The notes under the pieces were generated by a model. The model ran no database searches. It was not told the DNA's origin and saw only the letters and a program-made list of their open reading frames with translations. DNA of 64,000 bases from JAFDWR01 sp038216655 (GTDB lineage: Bacteria > Armatimonadota > Fimbriimonadia > Fimbriimonadales > Fimbriimonadaceae), in the NCBI GenBank assembly GCA_038216655.1, contig JBBQPZ010000021.1, forward strand, positions 4,403 to 68,402, written 5' to 3'. Below, in pieces: positions 27,594 to 36,056 of this stretch. The translations under genes were made by a program, and so were the position numbers. Positions within the stretch are counted from its first letter, which is position 1; the number at the start of each line of letters is the position of its first letter.

Positions 27594-28146
27594 TACTTCG
27601 ACTGTAGCGCGGCCAATTCCCCTTTTCAAGTCGGGAGTTCGGCGTCATGAGAATGAAGGACGCGATTCCTACGGTTGTAGATACGGGCAACAGTCCAGCG
27701 AATTGAACTCTCACGAACTCACTTCTCACTTTACACTTCGGGCAGGACTATACTACTTATTGTTTGATGGGGAATGGAGAATGGGGATGGTTAACATGTC
27801 TTGTGCGTGGGCAGGGGAATTGTCAACCATCTGCGTGGTGAAATTCCTTGACTTAGGGTTATGCGACATGCGCACAGCTTGCCGGGAAGTGACTCCAATT
27901 CCTCAAGCAACAACAACTCCGGCCAAGCCGTGGCACACGGAGTCAAACTGATTTTGCAAAGTCCTCCATGTATTGGGTTTTGAAGTGGTTCAGGTGAGGC
28001 AAGGAAGGCACGCGACGATTTCGGAGGCACAGGTTGGAGTCCTCCGCTCCTATCCGGCCACCCCATTCAGTTTGGTCGGCAGTTTGCACCCTCCCGACTT
28101 CCTCCGCAATGGCATGACTCCGCGGCTAGAGCCTGGAGAGCGGAAG

Positions 28147-28232
28147 CGAGTGGTCTTAGCCTCAGGGCTGGGGCCTGCGTTCGTTCCTGGTCTTTCGGCA
28201 ATTTAGGCCTGAGGCATGAGAACCCGCCAGCG
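28147..28232 (+). repeat. Direct repeat, copy 1
   Basis: The segment starting CGAGTGGTCTTAGCCTCA and ending around CCTGAGGCATGAGAACCC recurs at 28362-28447. Shared words are TGCGTTCGTTCCTGGTCTTT and GGCCTGAGGCATGAG, with a few mismatches. GAGGCATGA is itself repeated in copy 2. Confidence 0.75.
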
Positions 28233-28361
28233 TGGCTGCGAATCAATTGTAATCGCGGCGAGTTCATTGGGGGACAGCCAGATATAAATGCCGACCGTTT
28301 CTCGCATTTCCACCCACTCGACGACATTACTTCCGCGGAGGTTAGAACGCGGGGGAGGGAA

Positions 28362-28447
28362 CGAGTGGTCTTAGCCTCACGCCTGGGACTTGCGTTCGTT
28401 CCTGGTCTTTCGCCAATTGAGGCCTGAGGCATGAGGCATGAGAACCC
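28362..28447 (+). repeat. Direct repeat, copy 2
   Basis: Second copy of the unit at 28147-28232, same orientation, with GAGGCATGA doubled near its end. The 130 bases between the copies show no gene. Confidence 0.75.
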
Positions 28448-28528
28448 CCCTGCCCGGTTGAACATCTTAGGACCAGCCCGCGGGGTCGCATGAGAGCTCA
28501 CGTGCTTCGCACAGGCACCCGGCGAGAT

Positions 28529-29260
28529 CTACTTCGCGAGCGATACGCGGACGTCGATGCCTTTCTCGTCGCCCTGGTTGTTCTTGAGCGTGAACACCAG
28601 GTCCTGGGGATTGGCCGTCTCGGGGAGGCTGAAGATGACCGGGAAGGTGAGTTGGGCGCCGGGGAGGAGCCACTCGGTTTGGACCGGGCCGCCCTTGTAG
28701 TCGTAGGCGACGGGGGGATGCGAGCCGCCTTCGGTGTCGGCGATCGAGGTCCGGATCTTGGGGTCGTTGATCGCGGTCCAGAGGGTGCGCCGCTCCTTCA
28801 CGCCGTTGGCCACGCGGACGGTCAGAACCACGAGCTTGTATCCCTTGGCGGGCTTGATCAGGCGGGTGCGGCTGTCCATCACCATGTTGCCGCTCGGGTC
28901 GTAGCCCTCGGCGTCGGTCTTCATCTGGTAGCTGTCCGGCATATCCACGGTCACCACGGTGAAACGCCACTTGCCGTCGAACAGGGTCTGGCCGACTCCG
29001 CCTTTGAGCCCGGCGATCTGGTTCGCACCGCCGGATTTCGCGAGCTCGTACTTGCCGTCGCCGCGCTTGACGAGGGTGAGGTCGAGGGCTTTGGCGACGT
29101 CGGAGAGGCGGACGTATGCGCTGCCGTTGATCATCCGCACATCGGCCTGCGTGCTATTGCCGTTGATGATCAGCGTGTCGCGCAGGACCACCGCCATCGC
29201 GGTCACTCCCAGGCCTGCCGCCGCCAACAAAACAAGTCCCTTTCCGTTCAACTGAATCAT
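28529..29260 (-). CDS. Membrane-anchored stalk-domain protein with Telokin-like (DUF4352-type) domain
   Basis: The 243-residue product has an N-terminal signal anchor (LVLLAAAGLGVTAMAVVL), then a small copper-amine-oxidase-N-like stalk segment (MINGSAYVRLSDVAKALDL). A beta-sandwich about 75-243 contains KLVVLTVRVANGVKERRT and LPGAQLTFPVIFSLPE, which fits DUF4352/Telokin-like domains. It is probably extracytoplasmic and anchored. The role is unknown; such domains often bind surface partners. It is transcribed toward the 28.5 kb repeat region and divergent from the gene at 29465. Confidence 0.7.
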   Translation of the reverse strand: MIQLNGKGLVLLAAAGLGVTAMAVVLRDTLIINGNSTQADVRMINGSAYVRLSDVAKALDLTLVKRGDGKYELAKSGGANQIAGLKGGVGQTLFDGKWRFTVVTVDMPDSYQMKTDAEGYDPSGNMVMDSRTRLIKPAKGYKLVVLTVRVANGVKERRTLWTAINDPKIRTSIADTEGGSHPPVAYDYKGGPVQTEWLLPGAQLTFPVIFSLPETANPQDLVFTLKNNQGDEKGIDVRVSLAK

Positions 29261-29464
29261 AACTTGCTAGTATAAGCGCGGCCAGGTCAAATCCCCGTAC
29301 TGTCAGGGAAAACCATGACGTCCAAACGACGGACCAGGGTGGTACAACGGTGACTCTGGGGCGCGACAACGCTTGGAGTCTCTATGCAGCGACCACTTGA
29401 GTCACTCGATGAGCCCTCCCCAGGCGATTGAGCCTTGTCGGGCCAGCCTGCTATCCTTCAAAGG

Positions 29465-30088
29465 ATGCTGCTGCTGGCCCTGACCCTTTCGACGACGCTC
29501 CACGCTCCGCTTGACGAGCAGTCAAACACTTACGCGATCGAGGAGTCGATCTTCACCTCGCGGCACGGCTCCATCGTGATGTCCGGCGAGGAGTGGCGAC
29601 ACATCGAGAAGCCGGTCAATGGCAAGCGCCCGGTCGAGATTCGGTTCAAAGTGGAGATTAAGTCGCGGGCGTTCACGGTCAAGGACGGCGAGAAGTGGGC
29701 GGCGGGCGAACTCAACGAACTACGCCAACCCGACAAGGGGACGCTCGACGACCGGAACCGGCTGATCGAGGACGGGGAGATTGCGGCGGAGGCGTTTCCG
29801 ATCCTGCCGATCGGGCCGGTGGCGGTAGGGGCGCAATGGAGCGTGGATGTGAACGGCTTCACCGCGCATTACACGCTCCACGCGGTGACCGGCGGGATCG
29901 CCAACATCACCACCGAGGTGGATACCAATTCACGCGCGGGGTCGCTCAAGCGGAGCGGCTACTGGAAGATCGAGATCGCCTCGGGCCGGCTGCTGTCTTG
30001 GAACCTCCGCTCGGAAGCGAAGGACCTCCACGGCAGCCGGGAGACGATCAACAGCTCGGGGGTTCTTAAAACTCCCATTCCGCGATGA
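29465..30088 (+). CDS. Secreted protein of unknown function
   Basis: From ATG 29465 the product (207 residues) has a short signal peptide (LLLALTLSTTLHA) and a mature domain with alternating beta strands: KRPVEIRFKVEIKSRAFTV, VGAQWSVDVNGFTAHYTL, TEVDTNSRAGSL. The pattern recalls periplasmic domains that assess outer-membrane or secreted proteins, but no family is certain. A TTG at 29435 would extend it by ten residues. The 3' end overlaps the convergent barrel gene by 23 bases. Confidence 0.6.
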   Translation: MLLLALTLSTTLHAPLDEQSNTYAIEESIFTSRHGSIVMSGEEWRHIEKPVNGKRPVEIRFKVEIKSRAFTVKDGEKWAAGELNELRQPDKGTLDDRNRLIEDGEIAAEAFPILPIGPVAVGAQWSVDVNGFTAHYTLHAVTGGIANITTEVDTNSRAGSLKRSGYWKIEIASGRLLSWNLRSEAKDLHGSRETINSSGVLKTPIPR

Positions 30089-30818
30089 TGCGGAAGCCGT
30101 CGGTGTTGAAGTGTCGGTCGTTCGCTCCGAAGTAGTAGTGAGCGATGATGTTGAAGTGCTCGTCTTTCTCGAAGGCGATCGTGGGACCGACGGCAAGCAT
30201 GTTCGACTCAAGGTCCCAACGCGCTTCGAAGCCGCCGCGAAGGCCGATCTTGTAGCCACGACTCTTCTCGGTGACGAGCTTCTGCAGCGGGCGAACGTAA
30301 CCGAAGTCGATTTCGCTCTGCTTGGCCTTGTCGAACTTCGTCTGCTGCCCCTTGATGAGGTTCAGCGAGAAGTCCTCGCCCTTCGGCGTGAAGTAGGAGA
30401 GCACGAACTTGACGCGCGCGGTCGGCGACTCCTCGGTGTCGAACGGGTTTTCGTATTCGACGTTGAGCGCGGGCAGGATCTGGTTCATCTTCGCGTTGCC
30501 GAAGTTGAAGCGAAGTTCGATGTCGAACCCGTCCAGGTGCAGCCGCTCAGCGTCCTGCTGGTGCCATTCGATGCCGGGCTCGATCGCGAAGTGATCGGTC
30601 ACGCCGTGCTCGAACTCGACCTCGTGGATCATCTCGTTGTTGCGGTTGTTGTGGGTGAGCCGGTACTCCATCTCGTTCTCACCTTTGAACGGGAGATACC
30701 AGTCGCGCAGGAACACGAAGTCGCGGTGATGAGCTTCCGCACGGCGCACGCCGAGACCGAAGAAACAGAAACAAAGCGTCGCACTCAGGACGACGCTCCT
30801 CATGAAATGGGATGGCAA
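30066..30818 (-). CDS. Putative outer-membrane beta-barrel protein
   Basis: The 250-residue product has a signal peptide ending near RRAEA, then alternating amphipathic strands (MEYRLTHNNR, IHEVEFEHGVTDHFAIEPGI, FDIELRFNFGNAK, VKFVLSYFT, YKIGLRGGFEARW) and a C-terminal aromatic residue (AEWEF), as in outer-membrane barrels. The start is a TTG: GGAGG stands six bases before it, while the ATG at 30803 is 21 bases away. His/Asp-rich loops are present. Barrel identity is inferred from strand pattern; ligand unknown. Confidence 0.6.
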   Translation of the reverse strand: MPSHFMRSVVLSATLCFCFFGLGVRRAEAHHRDFVFLRDWYLPFKGENEMEYRLTHNNRNNEMIHEVEFEHGVTDHFAIEPGIEWHQQDAERLHLDGFDIELRFNFGNAKMNQILPALNVEYENPFDTEESPTARVKFVLSYFTPKGEDFSLNLIKGQQTKFDKAKQSEIDFGYVRPLQKLVTEKSRGYKIGLRGGFEARWDLESNMLAVGPTIAFEKDEHFNIIAHYYFGANDRHFNTDGFRIIAEWEF

Positions 30819-30944
30819 GGTTTTCCTCCTACCGAAAACGATGCTGATTATACGGGAGAAGGAGTGATTTGATTACCCGCAATCGCCGGGGTTAGCACAG
30901 ACGCCTGAACCCCCCGCACCTCCGAACAAACGCTCAGCCAGCCC

Positions 30945-32057
30945 TTATGGCCAGACGCCGGGGAGCTTTAGGTTGTAAGCCTCCACCGGATTGTCCCGCA
31001 CTAGCGGATCAAAGGCGAAGTTGGCCGAGTCGCCAAGGGAGACATTATTGGCCACCACTCCCCCGGTGAGGTAGCGCTTGACCCGCGAGTTCGACACGGT
31101 AAACGTGCCCCCCGCATAGATGTACGCGCTGACATGGACGGCCGAGGCGGCGATCGTGACGTTCCCGACCGCGATGATGACCAGGTGATTGCCGATCCCG
31201 GTGGTCACGTCGCCGGTGATCGTGATGTTCTTCCTGGAAAAGATGACCCCGGTTCCCGAAAATGCACCACTGATGCTCAAATTATCGCTGCAGTAGTAGA
31301 GCGGGTAGCCGTTCGCGTCGGGGCTCAGAAATGTGTAGCCATTAAGGACGGTGTCTCCGATCTTGGTGACGCCCGCCGCGTTCTTGTAATCGGAGTCCGT
31401 GATCCCGGGGAAGGTAATGGATGCTGCGCCCGAGGTCCTTTGGCCGTCGACATTCATATTTGAGGGAACGATCAGGCCGGTCGCGGTCAGGTCGCCCGCG
31501 ATGTGAGTGCTCGCGTTGAGCAAGGTCAGGGTTCCCCCCACCCACATGCTTCCTTCGAGCCCGGGAGAGCCCGTGGTGACGGCGCTGCTTAACGAGGCCA
31601 GCGCGCTATCGGAATACAGAGCGTACTGCCAGACCGTGGAGATGCGGCCGCGTCCGATCACGCGCTGCAGGCGGTAAGCCGAGCCCCGGTAGGAGACCGT
31701 CCCCGCGACCAAGAGAGTCGGAGCCGTCGTAGTAATCGAAATCCCCAGCAGATTAAAGCTCTGACCGCTCACATCCGTAATCTGCAGGGCGCTGTCGCAC
31801 GAGCCAATGTGGAGGTTCAAACTTTGCGGAGGGCGGAGGACTCCCCGCGCCGCCATGTCTCGCACGACGTCGACATCGCCCTCGAACGCGTTCTGAACGA
31901 TTCGATTGGCTTCCAATCTAGTTTGCTTCGTGCGCAAAGCGCCCGACAGGCTGATCATGGCGATCGCAAGCGCGGCCGTTGACACGGTCATGATCATTGC
32001 GAAGACGGCGGCGCTGCCTTGTGTAAGGCTACGCTTCTTACGTCGAGACCCGCCCAT
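30945..32057 (-). CDS. Type IV pilus/PilX-like surface protein with beta-helix-like body
   Basis: From ATG 32057 the product (370 residues) has a basic start (GGSRRKKRSLTQGSAA) and one membrane helix (VFAMIMTVSTAALAIAMI), then a pilin-like alpha segment with Glu/Arg. A long repeated beta region follows: GSMWVGGTLTLLNAST, HIAGDLTATGLIV, NLSISGAFSGTGVIFS, KNITITGDVTTGIG. The repeated short strands resemble bactofilin-like or DUF7305-type folds found with PilX-like minor pilins. No pilus assembly gene is in the window. GGAG lies just one base before the ATG, so the start is not certain. Confidence 0.6.
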   Translation of the reverse strand: MGGSRRKKRSLTQGSAAVFAMIMTVSTAALAIAMISLSGALRTKQTRLEANRIVQNAFEGDVDVVRDMAARGVLRPPQSLNLHIGSCDSALQITDVSGQSFNLLGISITTTAPTLLVAGTVSYRGSAYRLQRVIGRGRISTVWQYALYSDSALASLSSAVTTGSPGLEGSMWVGGTLTLLNASTHIAGDLTATGLIVPSNMNVDGQRTSGAASITFPGITDSDYKNAAGVTKIGDTVLNGYTFLSPDANGYPLYYCSDNLSISGAFSGTGVIFSRKNITITGDVTTGIGNHLVIIAVGNVTIAASAVHVSAYIYAGGTFTVSNSRVKRYLTGGVVANNVSLGDSANFAFDPLVRDNPVEAYNLKLPGVWP

Positions 32058-32130
32058 ACTCCATTCTCGGCAGGTAATTGTACGTTCCTCTGTTGAAGTA
32101 GAAGTTGGGAGCCTCTCAGGAGGCTGGGAA

Positions 32131-32184
32131 GTCAACCAACGTTCCGGAGGCACAGGTTGGAAAACCTGCGCTCTTATTGGGACC
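32131..32184 (+). repeat. CAGGTT-GGAA-AACCTG dispersed element
   Basis: GTCAACCAACGTTCCGGAGG is followed by CACAGGTTGGAAAACCTGCG. CAGGTT and AACCTG form a six-base stem with a GGAA loop. A close copy lies at 60952-61006 and a partial one at 28022-28052. Confidence 0.7.
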
Positions 32185-32240
32185 GCTGGCCTTTCAGATT
32201 GCGCGGTGAGGGCTCCTAGACGTTTCGGAAGGTGGGTGCC

Positions 32241-33584
32241 TCACTCGGAGCCTTGAGTCGTGCGCTTTCTAACGAGGTTCAGGGTGACGAGTCCCATGCA
32301 AAGGTAGAGGAACCAATCGCCCGCGTATGCGTAGAGCGTCCAATGGTGCGTCGGGCGTATTCCGGCGGTGATCACTTCTTCGGTGCCAGATCGGCCCTCG
32401 GCGAGGACCAACCCGTGTCCGTCGAGGATTTGGGAGTAGGCACTGACATCCGCGCGAATGATCGGGACTCCGGTCTCGGCGGCTCGGAACGCGGTGTAGG
32501 CGGCATGCAACGACTGAACCGTGCCATACGGCGCGCGCGGGTCTTTGGTAGGAAGGGCGATGAGATCGACGTCGAGTCGGCCAGCTTCGCGAAGGGTTTC
32601 CGGGTAGCAGGAATCAAAGCAGATGCCGAACCCGAGGTGGTGCCCCTCCCACGGCACGGCCACGGGGTGATCTCCCGGAGTGTGGGCGCTTCGCTCAGAC
32701 CCGAATGGGCGTCGCTTGGCGTATCGCGTGGACTCGCCGTCGGGGGTGATCAGCGAGACGCAATTGTGGGGCAGCGGGCTGAAGTCATCGAGGAAGCCAG
32801 CGACGAACGCAGGTTGGCCGGGAAGTTGGGCGAGTGATCGCAAAGCGGTGGTATCCCCGTGGGGCGCGAGCGTACTTGCGCTTCCTTCGGGCCAGACCGC
32901 GAGCGAGGCTCCTCGTTGAGCTGCTTCGGCGTCGAGCCGCGCGAAGGTGACCGCATCGTGGGCCTCAGACTGAACGGCGGCGACTCGCAAGTCACCAGGT
33001 TCAGGCTTCCAGCAGAAGGGACCGACGGCGATTGTAGTGACGAGGATTGGCGCCGGAGCGAGGAGTCGTCGAAGGTTCCCGGTCCGCCACGCCCACGCGA
33101 CGGCCAGGTTGGACAGCCACACCAAATACGAGACGCCCCAGATCCCGGTAACGCTTGCGAGGGCAAGCATCGTCGGAACTCGCGACTGGGTCAAGGCAAG
33201 GTGCCCTGGAAGGTAAATCAGGAGGAGCGCCTCGAAGCAGACCGACGCCGCGGCGAGAATGAAGAGTCGTGCACCAGCCGACGACTGTTCTAGGCCCCAG
33301 ACGCCGAACGTGAGGCCAACCGCGAGGCCAAAGAGTCCGAACCCGGCGAACACCCAACCCGACTCGCCGTCGAGCAGGCTCGGACGATAGAAGATGCCGG
33401 AGCGGGAAACGAGGGCGGCTAGCCCGAGCACCGTAATTCCGATCGCGAAAGCCCGCCAGAACCCGCGGCCGTGGGCGACGCCGAGGGCAGGAGCAAGGGC
33501 GATCCAAGCGAACCAGTGCAGGCCGGACGGCGGTAGCGCGAGGACCATCAAGATGGCCGATGAGACGATCGCGAGCGGTATCAC
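32241..33584 (-). CDS. lnt: Apolipoprotein N-acyltransferase-like protein
   Basis: The product, 447 residues from GTG 33584, has about seven membrane helices (about 1-180) and then a nitrilase-fold domain. It shows the three catalytic elements of that fold: Glu in LAVWPEGS, Lys in RYAKRRPFGSE and Cys in FGICFDSCYPE. A last membrane helix near the end (WFLYLCMGLVTLNLV) is also typical of Lnt, the inner-membrane enzyme that adds the third acyl chain to lipoproteins. The start is uncertain: the frame is open to 33770 but would run into the divergent gene. The length is below the usual 500-550, so a longer start (for example ATG 33677) may be real. Confidence 0.82.
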   Translation of the reverse strand: MIPLAIVSSAILMVLALPPSGLHWFAWIALAPALGVAHGRGFWRAFAIGITVLGLAALVSRSGIFYRPSLLDGESGWVFAGFGLFGLAVGLTFGVWGLEQSSAGARLFILAAASVCFEALLLIYLPGHLALTQSRVPTMLALASVTGIWGVSYLVWLSNLAVAWAWRTGNLRRLLAPAPILVTTIAVGPFCWKPEPGDLRVAAVQSEAHDAVTFARLDAEAAQRGASLAVWPEGSASTLAPHGDTTALRSLAQLPGQPAFVAGFLDDFSPLPHNCVSLITPDGESTRYAKRRPFGSERSAHTPGDHPVAVPWEGHHLGFGICFDSCYPETLREAGRLDVDLIALPTKDPRAPYGTVQSLHAAYTAFRAAETGVPIIRADVSAYSQILDGHGLVLAEGRSGTEEVITAGIRPTHHWTLYAYAGDWFLYLCMGLVTLNLVRKRTTQGSE

Positions 33585-33590
33585 GTTGTC

Positions 33591-33606
33591 TGGGCAACGT
33601 TGCCCA
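33591..33606. promoter_or_regulatory. Perfect 16-base palindrome between divergent genes
   Basis: TGGGCAACGTTGCCCA is a perfect palindrome just upstream of the lnt start and about 105 bases before the secreted-protein gene. A related imperfect copy (GGGGCAACTTGCTCCC) lies near 33660-33676. Position and symmetry suit a dimeric regulator site; the regulator is unknown. Confidence 0.45.
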
Positions 33607-33711
33607 TGCCCGCCGGGTGCCGTGATGGGTCTATCGCCCCGACGGATCCGAAATCCGCTGGGGCAACTTGCTCCCATAACGAATTGCCTTCGTCCGTCAA
33701 AGGAGACGTCA

Positions 33712-34356
33712 ATGGGATTGCATACGCTCAGGTCAATCGTCGTCGGGTTGCTTTTCGCGGGCATCACCACCCTAAGTTCGGCGCAGCTCTTTGACCTTCA
33801 CAACGACTTCGCCGAAGATGCGAATCCGCACAACAACTGGTCGTACGGCAGTAGCAAAACGCCAACTGGTTTCGAACTGTTCACGGAGAATCAACAGGTT
33901 GGTCGGCTCCACACGAGTCGCGGACAGAATGGACTGATCGGCTGGTCGCGGCCAAACAGCATCTTTCCTTACGTTGGCCGAACCGATGGCACAGTCACCT
34001 TGTACCAGCGATGGCGTCCGGGCGAGATGCTGCTCTGCCCGAGTGTCGAGTATCTCTCGATCGTGCGATGGACGAATCCGAAGCGCACCTCAATCAAGAT
34101 TCGTCTCTTCCTGACCTTCAAGCGCGTGGAAGACGTGACGGCCTATGAGTCGCAGTGGTACGTGGTGGCCAATGGAAAGGTGCTGGCTACGGGCACGATG
34201 AAAACCGGCAACGAAGAGAAGAGTGTCACCGAAACCCTTAAATTAGCGCCCGGCGCCTCGGTCTCGATCGCGGTCGGCTGCAAAGAGCACATGGATGGCA
34301 CGGGCCTTGGCGTCAACGCGGTCATCGTTCCGATGGATAAGGCTCCCACGCGTTAG
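33712..34356 (+). CDS. Secreted protein of unknown function
   Basis: From ATG 33712, preceded by AAAGGAG seven bases upstream, the product (214 residues) has a signal peptide (SIVVGLLFAGITTLSSA) and a beta-rich mature domain. Visible segments include NPHNNWSYGSSKTPTGFEL, GTVTLYQRWRPGEMLL and TSIKIRLFLTFKRVEDVT. The pattern looks like a carbohydrate-binding or lectin-like jelly roll with conserved Trp, but no family is certain. It is divergent from lnt and followed by a terminator-like hairpin. Confidence 0.65.
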   Translation: MGLHTLRSIVVGLLFAGITTLSSAQLFDLHNDFAEDANPHNNWSYGSSKTPTGFELFTENQQVGRLHTSRGQNGLIGWSRPNSIFPYVGRTDGTVTLYQRWRPGEMLLCPSVEYLSIVRWTNPKRTSIKIRLFLTFKRVEDVTAYESQWYVVANGKVLATGTMKTGNEEKSVTETLKLAPGASVSIAVGCKEHMDGTGLGVNAVIVPMDKAPTR

Positions 34357-34368
34357 GCTCGGATCAGG

Positions 34369-34399
34369 GTTCCCCGGGTACGCGACCTACCCGAGGAAC
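34369..34399. terminator. Probable bidirectional terminator hairpin
   Basis: GTTCCCCGGGTA and TACCCGAGGAAC form a 12-base stem with one mismatch around a seven-base loop. It lies between convergent genes (stops at 34356 and 34415). No long T-run is present, so efficiency is unknown. Confidence 0.6.
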
Positions 34400-34414
34400 T
34401 CCCGTCAGTGCCGT

Positions 34415-35473
34415 TCAGCGACGTCGGCGTCGCTTGATCACGAGCAGTAGACCGCCTCCGAGAGCGAGCATACTTGCGGGCTCGGGAGTCGTCTCGAACG
34501 GGTGATAGAACCCGCAGTCGCCGTTCTTGAGCGAGATACGCACGATCGAGTTCTCGGCGTTGGTGACGCCGTTGTCCCAGTGGGTCCCCACACCCGGCGT
34601 GGCGCCGTGGAGGCTTCCGTTCTCGTTTACGCTCACGTAGAACGCGCAGTCGGGACCGACCTCGGCGAGGTCGCCGTAGCTGCCGGCTCCGGTGGCGATG
34701 TCGGTCTGGCTTGCCAGGCTCGTGTAACCGGGATTGAACACGTATTTAGTGATCGTGCCATCGTTGTTGTTGGCGAAGATCATGCCGGAGTTGATGCCGT
34801 CACCGAACGCAAGGCCATCGGGGAAGTGAACGCAGTTAACCGTGGTTAGCGTGGTTCCGGTGTTGCTGATCACGATGAGTTGGTTGAGCGCCTGGCCCGC
34901 GAGGGCGAGGTTGCCGAGGGGGTCGACGGCGATGTCGTCGATCAGGCCCGCCGCCGTGTAGATGTGCTGGTTGATGTTGGTGGACGGGTCGTAGATGTAG
35001 ACCTCGTTGGTTCCTCCGCCCGCTACGTAGGCGATGCGGCCATCGGCCATCGCGTGGACGCCGTAGCCACCGCCACCCGTGGCGGTCGCGGCGAGGGACG
35101 TGGCACCCGCGCCCCAATTGCTCGGGTCGAAGCGCTGCAGACCGCCGGAGGTCATCGTGTAGATGTAGCCATCGTTACCGTTCGCCATGCCATAGCCATC
35201 GCCGGCGAGTCCGGAGATGGTGTGGGTCGTATAGCCGTGGACGTTGGTGCCCTGGTGGATGGCGTTCTGGGTTGTGCTGTACTCGTAGATGTTGGCTCCG
35301 TCACGGGTGAGGAGCGCGCCGGCGCTGGTCCAGGCCATGCCCGGGCCGCCGACCAGGGGACCGGTGTAGATCTCCTGCTGATAAGCGGAGTCGAGGAACG
35401 GGAACTGGACCGCCTGGGCGCTCGCCGCCATGATAAGCAGTGACGCCGATGTCAAAAGTGTCGAATGTCGCAT
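34415..35473 (-). CDS. PEP-CTERM secreted propeller-like protein
   Basis: From ATG 35473 (GAGGTCACC just upstream) the product (352 residues) has a signal peptide ending near ASAQA and a body with repeated NHL/propeller-like units (GMAWTSAGALLTRDGANIY, GYGMANGNDGYIYTMTSGG, LIDDIAVDPLGNLALAGQ). A C-terminal sorting signal TPEPASMLALGGGLLLV followed by Arg-rich residues is clear. PEP-CTERM proteins are processed by an exosortase (EpsH-type) and often go to the surface or biofilm matrix. No exosortase is in the window. Function beyond this is unknown. Confidence 0.88.
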   Translation of the reverse strand: MRHSTLLTSASLLIMAASAQAVQFPFLDSAYQQEIYTGPLVGGPGMAWTSAGALLTRDGANIYEYSTTQNAIHQGTNVHGYTTHTISGLAGDGYGMANGNDGYIYTMTSGGLQRFDPSNWGAGATSLAATATGGGGYGVHAMADGRIAYVAGGGTNEVYIYDPSTNINQHIYTAAGLIDDIAVDPLGNLALAGQALNQLIVISNTGTTLTTVNCVHFPDGLAFGDGINSGMIFANNNDGTITKYVFNPGYTSLASQTDIATGAGSYGDLAEVGPDCAFYVSVNENGSLHGATPGVGTHWDNGVTNAENSIVRISLKNGDCGFYHPFETTPEPASMLALGGGLLLVIKRRRRR

Positions 35474-35587
35474 TGGTGACCTCACGCGGGCATAGTTGCC
35501 CTTATCGGCTATTGCGTGACACGGGTTAATTTGTGACATTCACAAGAAGATAAATTTCGGGTCACTCGCTTCCCGCTACACTGCAGA

Positions 35588-36037
35588 GTGCGCTTAACAC
35601 TTCTGTTTCTCCCCCTGCTGCTGATCGGCTGCGGGGCACCTCCTCCAGGAATTACTGCGCGCAATGCCGCAAATCCCGGGGCACCGGCCGGAGCGCCGAC
35701 CACGGTCGCCGCCGATGATCGCCTTTATGGAGCCTGGCAGTTTAGCGGGGCGATGTACAAGGACGATAAGGGCGAGGTCAAGTCGGGGCTGGTCTCGGGG
35801 GACATCGAGTTCCGTCGGGACGGGACCTGCAGTGGGACGCGGAAGATCGGGACGATCATGGGACCGCTTGAACCGACCTACTCTCTTAGCGGGGGCCGGT
35901 TGACAATTGCGTCGGAAGGCGACGTACATTACGCGTGGGAAATCACTTCGGCCCAAGAGGGCGGGAAGGATATCTGGCTGCTATCGCTCAACAGCGATGG
36001 GATCAACTACCAGCTCATGCGGCTGAAGAACCCCTAA
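35588..36037 (+). CDS. Small lipoprotein, lipocalin-like
   Basis: The 149-residue product starts at GTG 35588, with signal RLTLLFLPLLLIGC and lipobox Cys 15, followed by an Ala/Pro-rich linker. The mature part about 45-149 (DDRLYGAWQFSGAMY, GDIEFRRDGTCSGTRKIG, LSGGRLTIASEGDVHYAW) fits a lipocalin-like or DUF small beta domain that often reads LxGxW near its start. No ribosome-binding site is evident. It is followed by a helical-repeat gene 19 bases downstream. Confidence 0.65.
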   Translation: MRLTLLFLPLLLIGCGAPPPGITARNAANPGAPAGAPTTVAADDRLYGAWQFSGAMYKDDKGEVKSGLVSGDIEFRRDGTCSGTRKIGTIMGPLEPTYSLSGGRLTIASEGDVHYAWEITSAQEGGKDIWLLSLNSDGINYQLMRLKNP

Positions 36038-36056
36038 TTCGTTCGGTTCGGTTGAC

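Larger units (their letters stand above)
27594..28528. other. Gene-free, repeat-bearing stretch
   Basis: No supported gene occurs here; open frames have no coding character or start site. It holds a GAACTCACTTCTCACTTT segment near 27710 (related to one near 20080), an AT-richer part (27750-27960) that may hold promoters, one copy of the CACAGGTTGG element (28022-28052), and a roughly 85-base direct repeat described separately. Confidence 0.5.

Noticed and set aside
27466..27951. 161-codon plus-strand frame
   Set aside because: It begins inside the membrane fusion protein gene on the other strand and shows no coding character.
28067..28501. 144-codon minus-strand frame over the direct repeats
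   Set aside because: It merely translates both copies of the noncoding repeat and has no start site or known domain.
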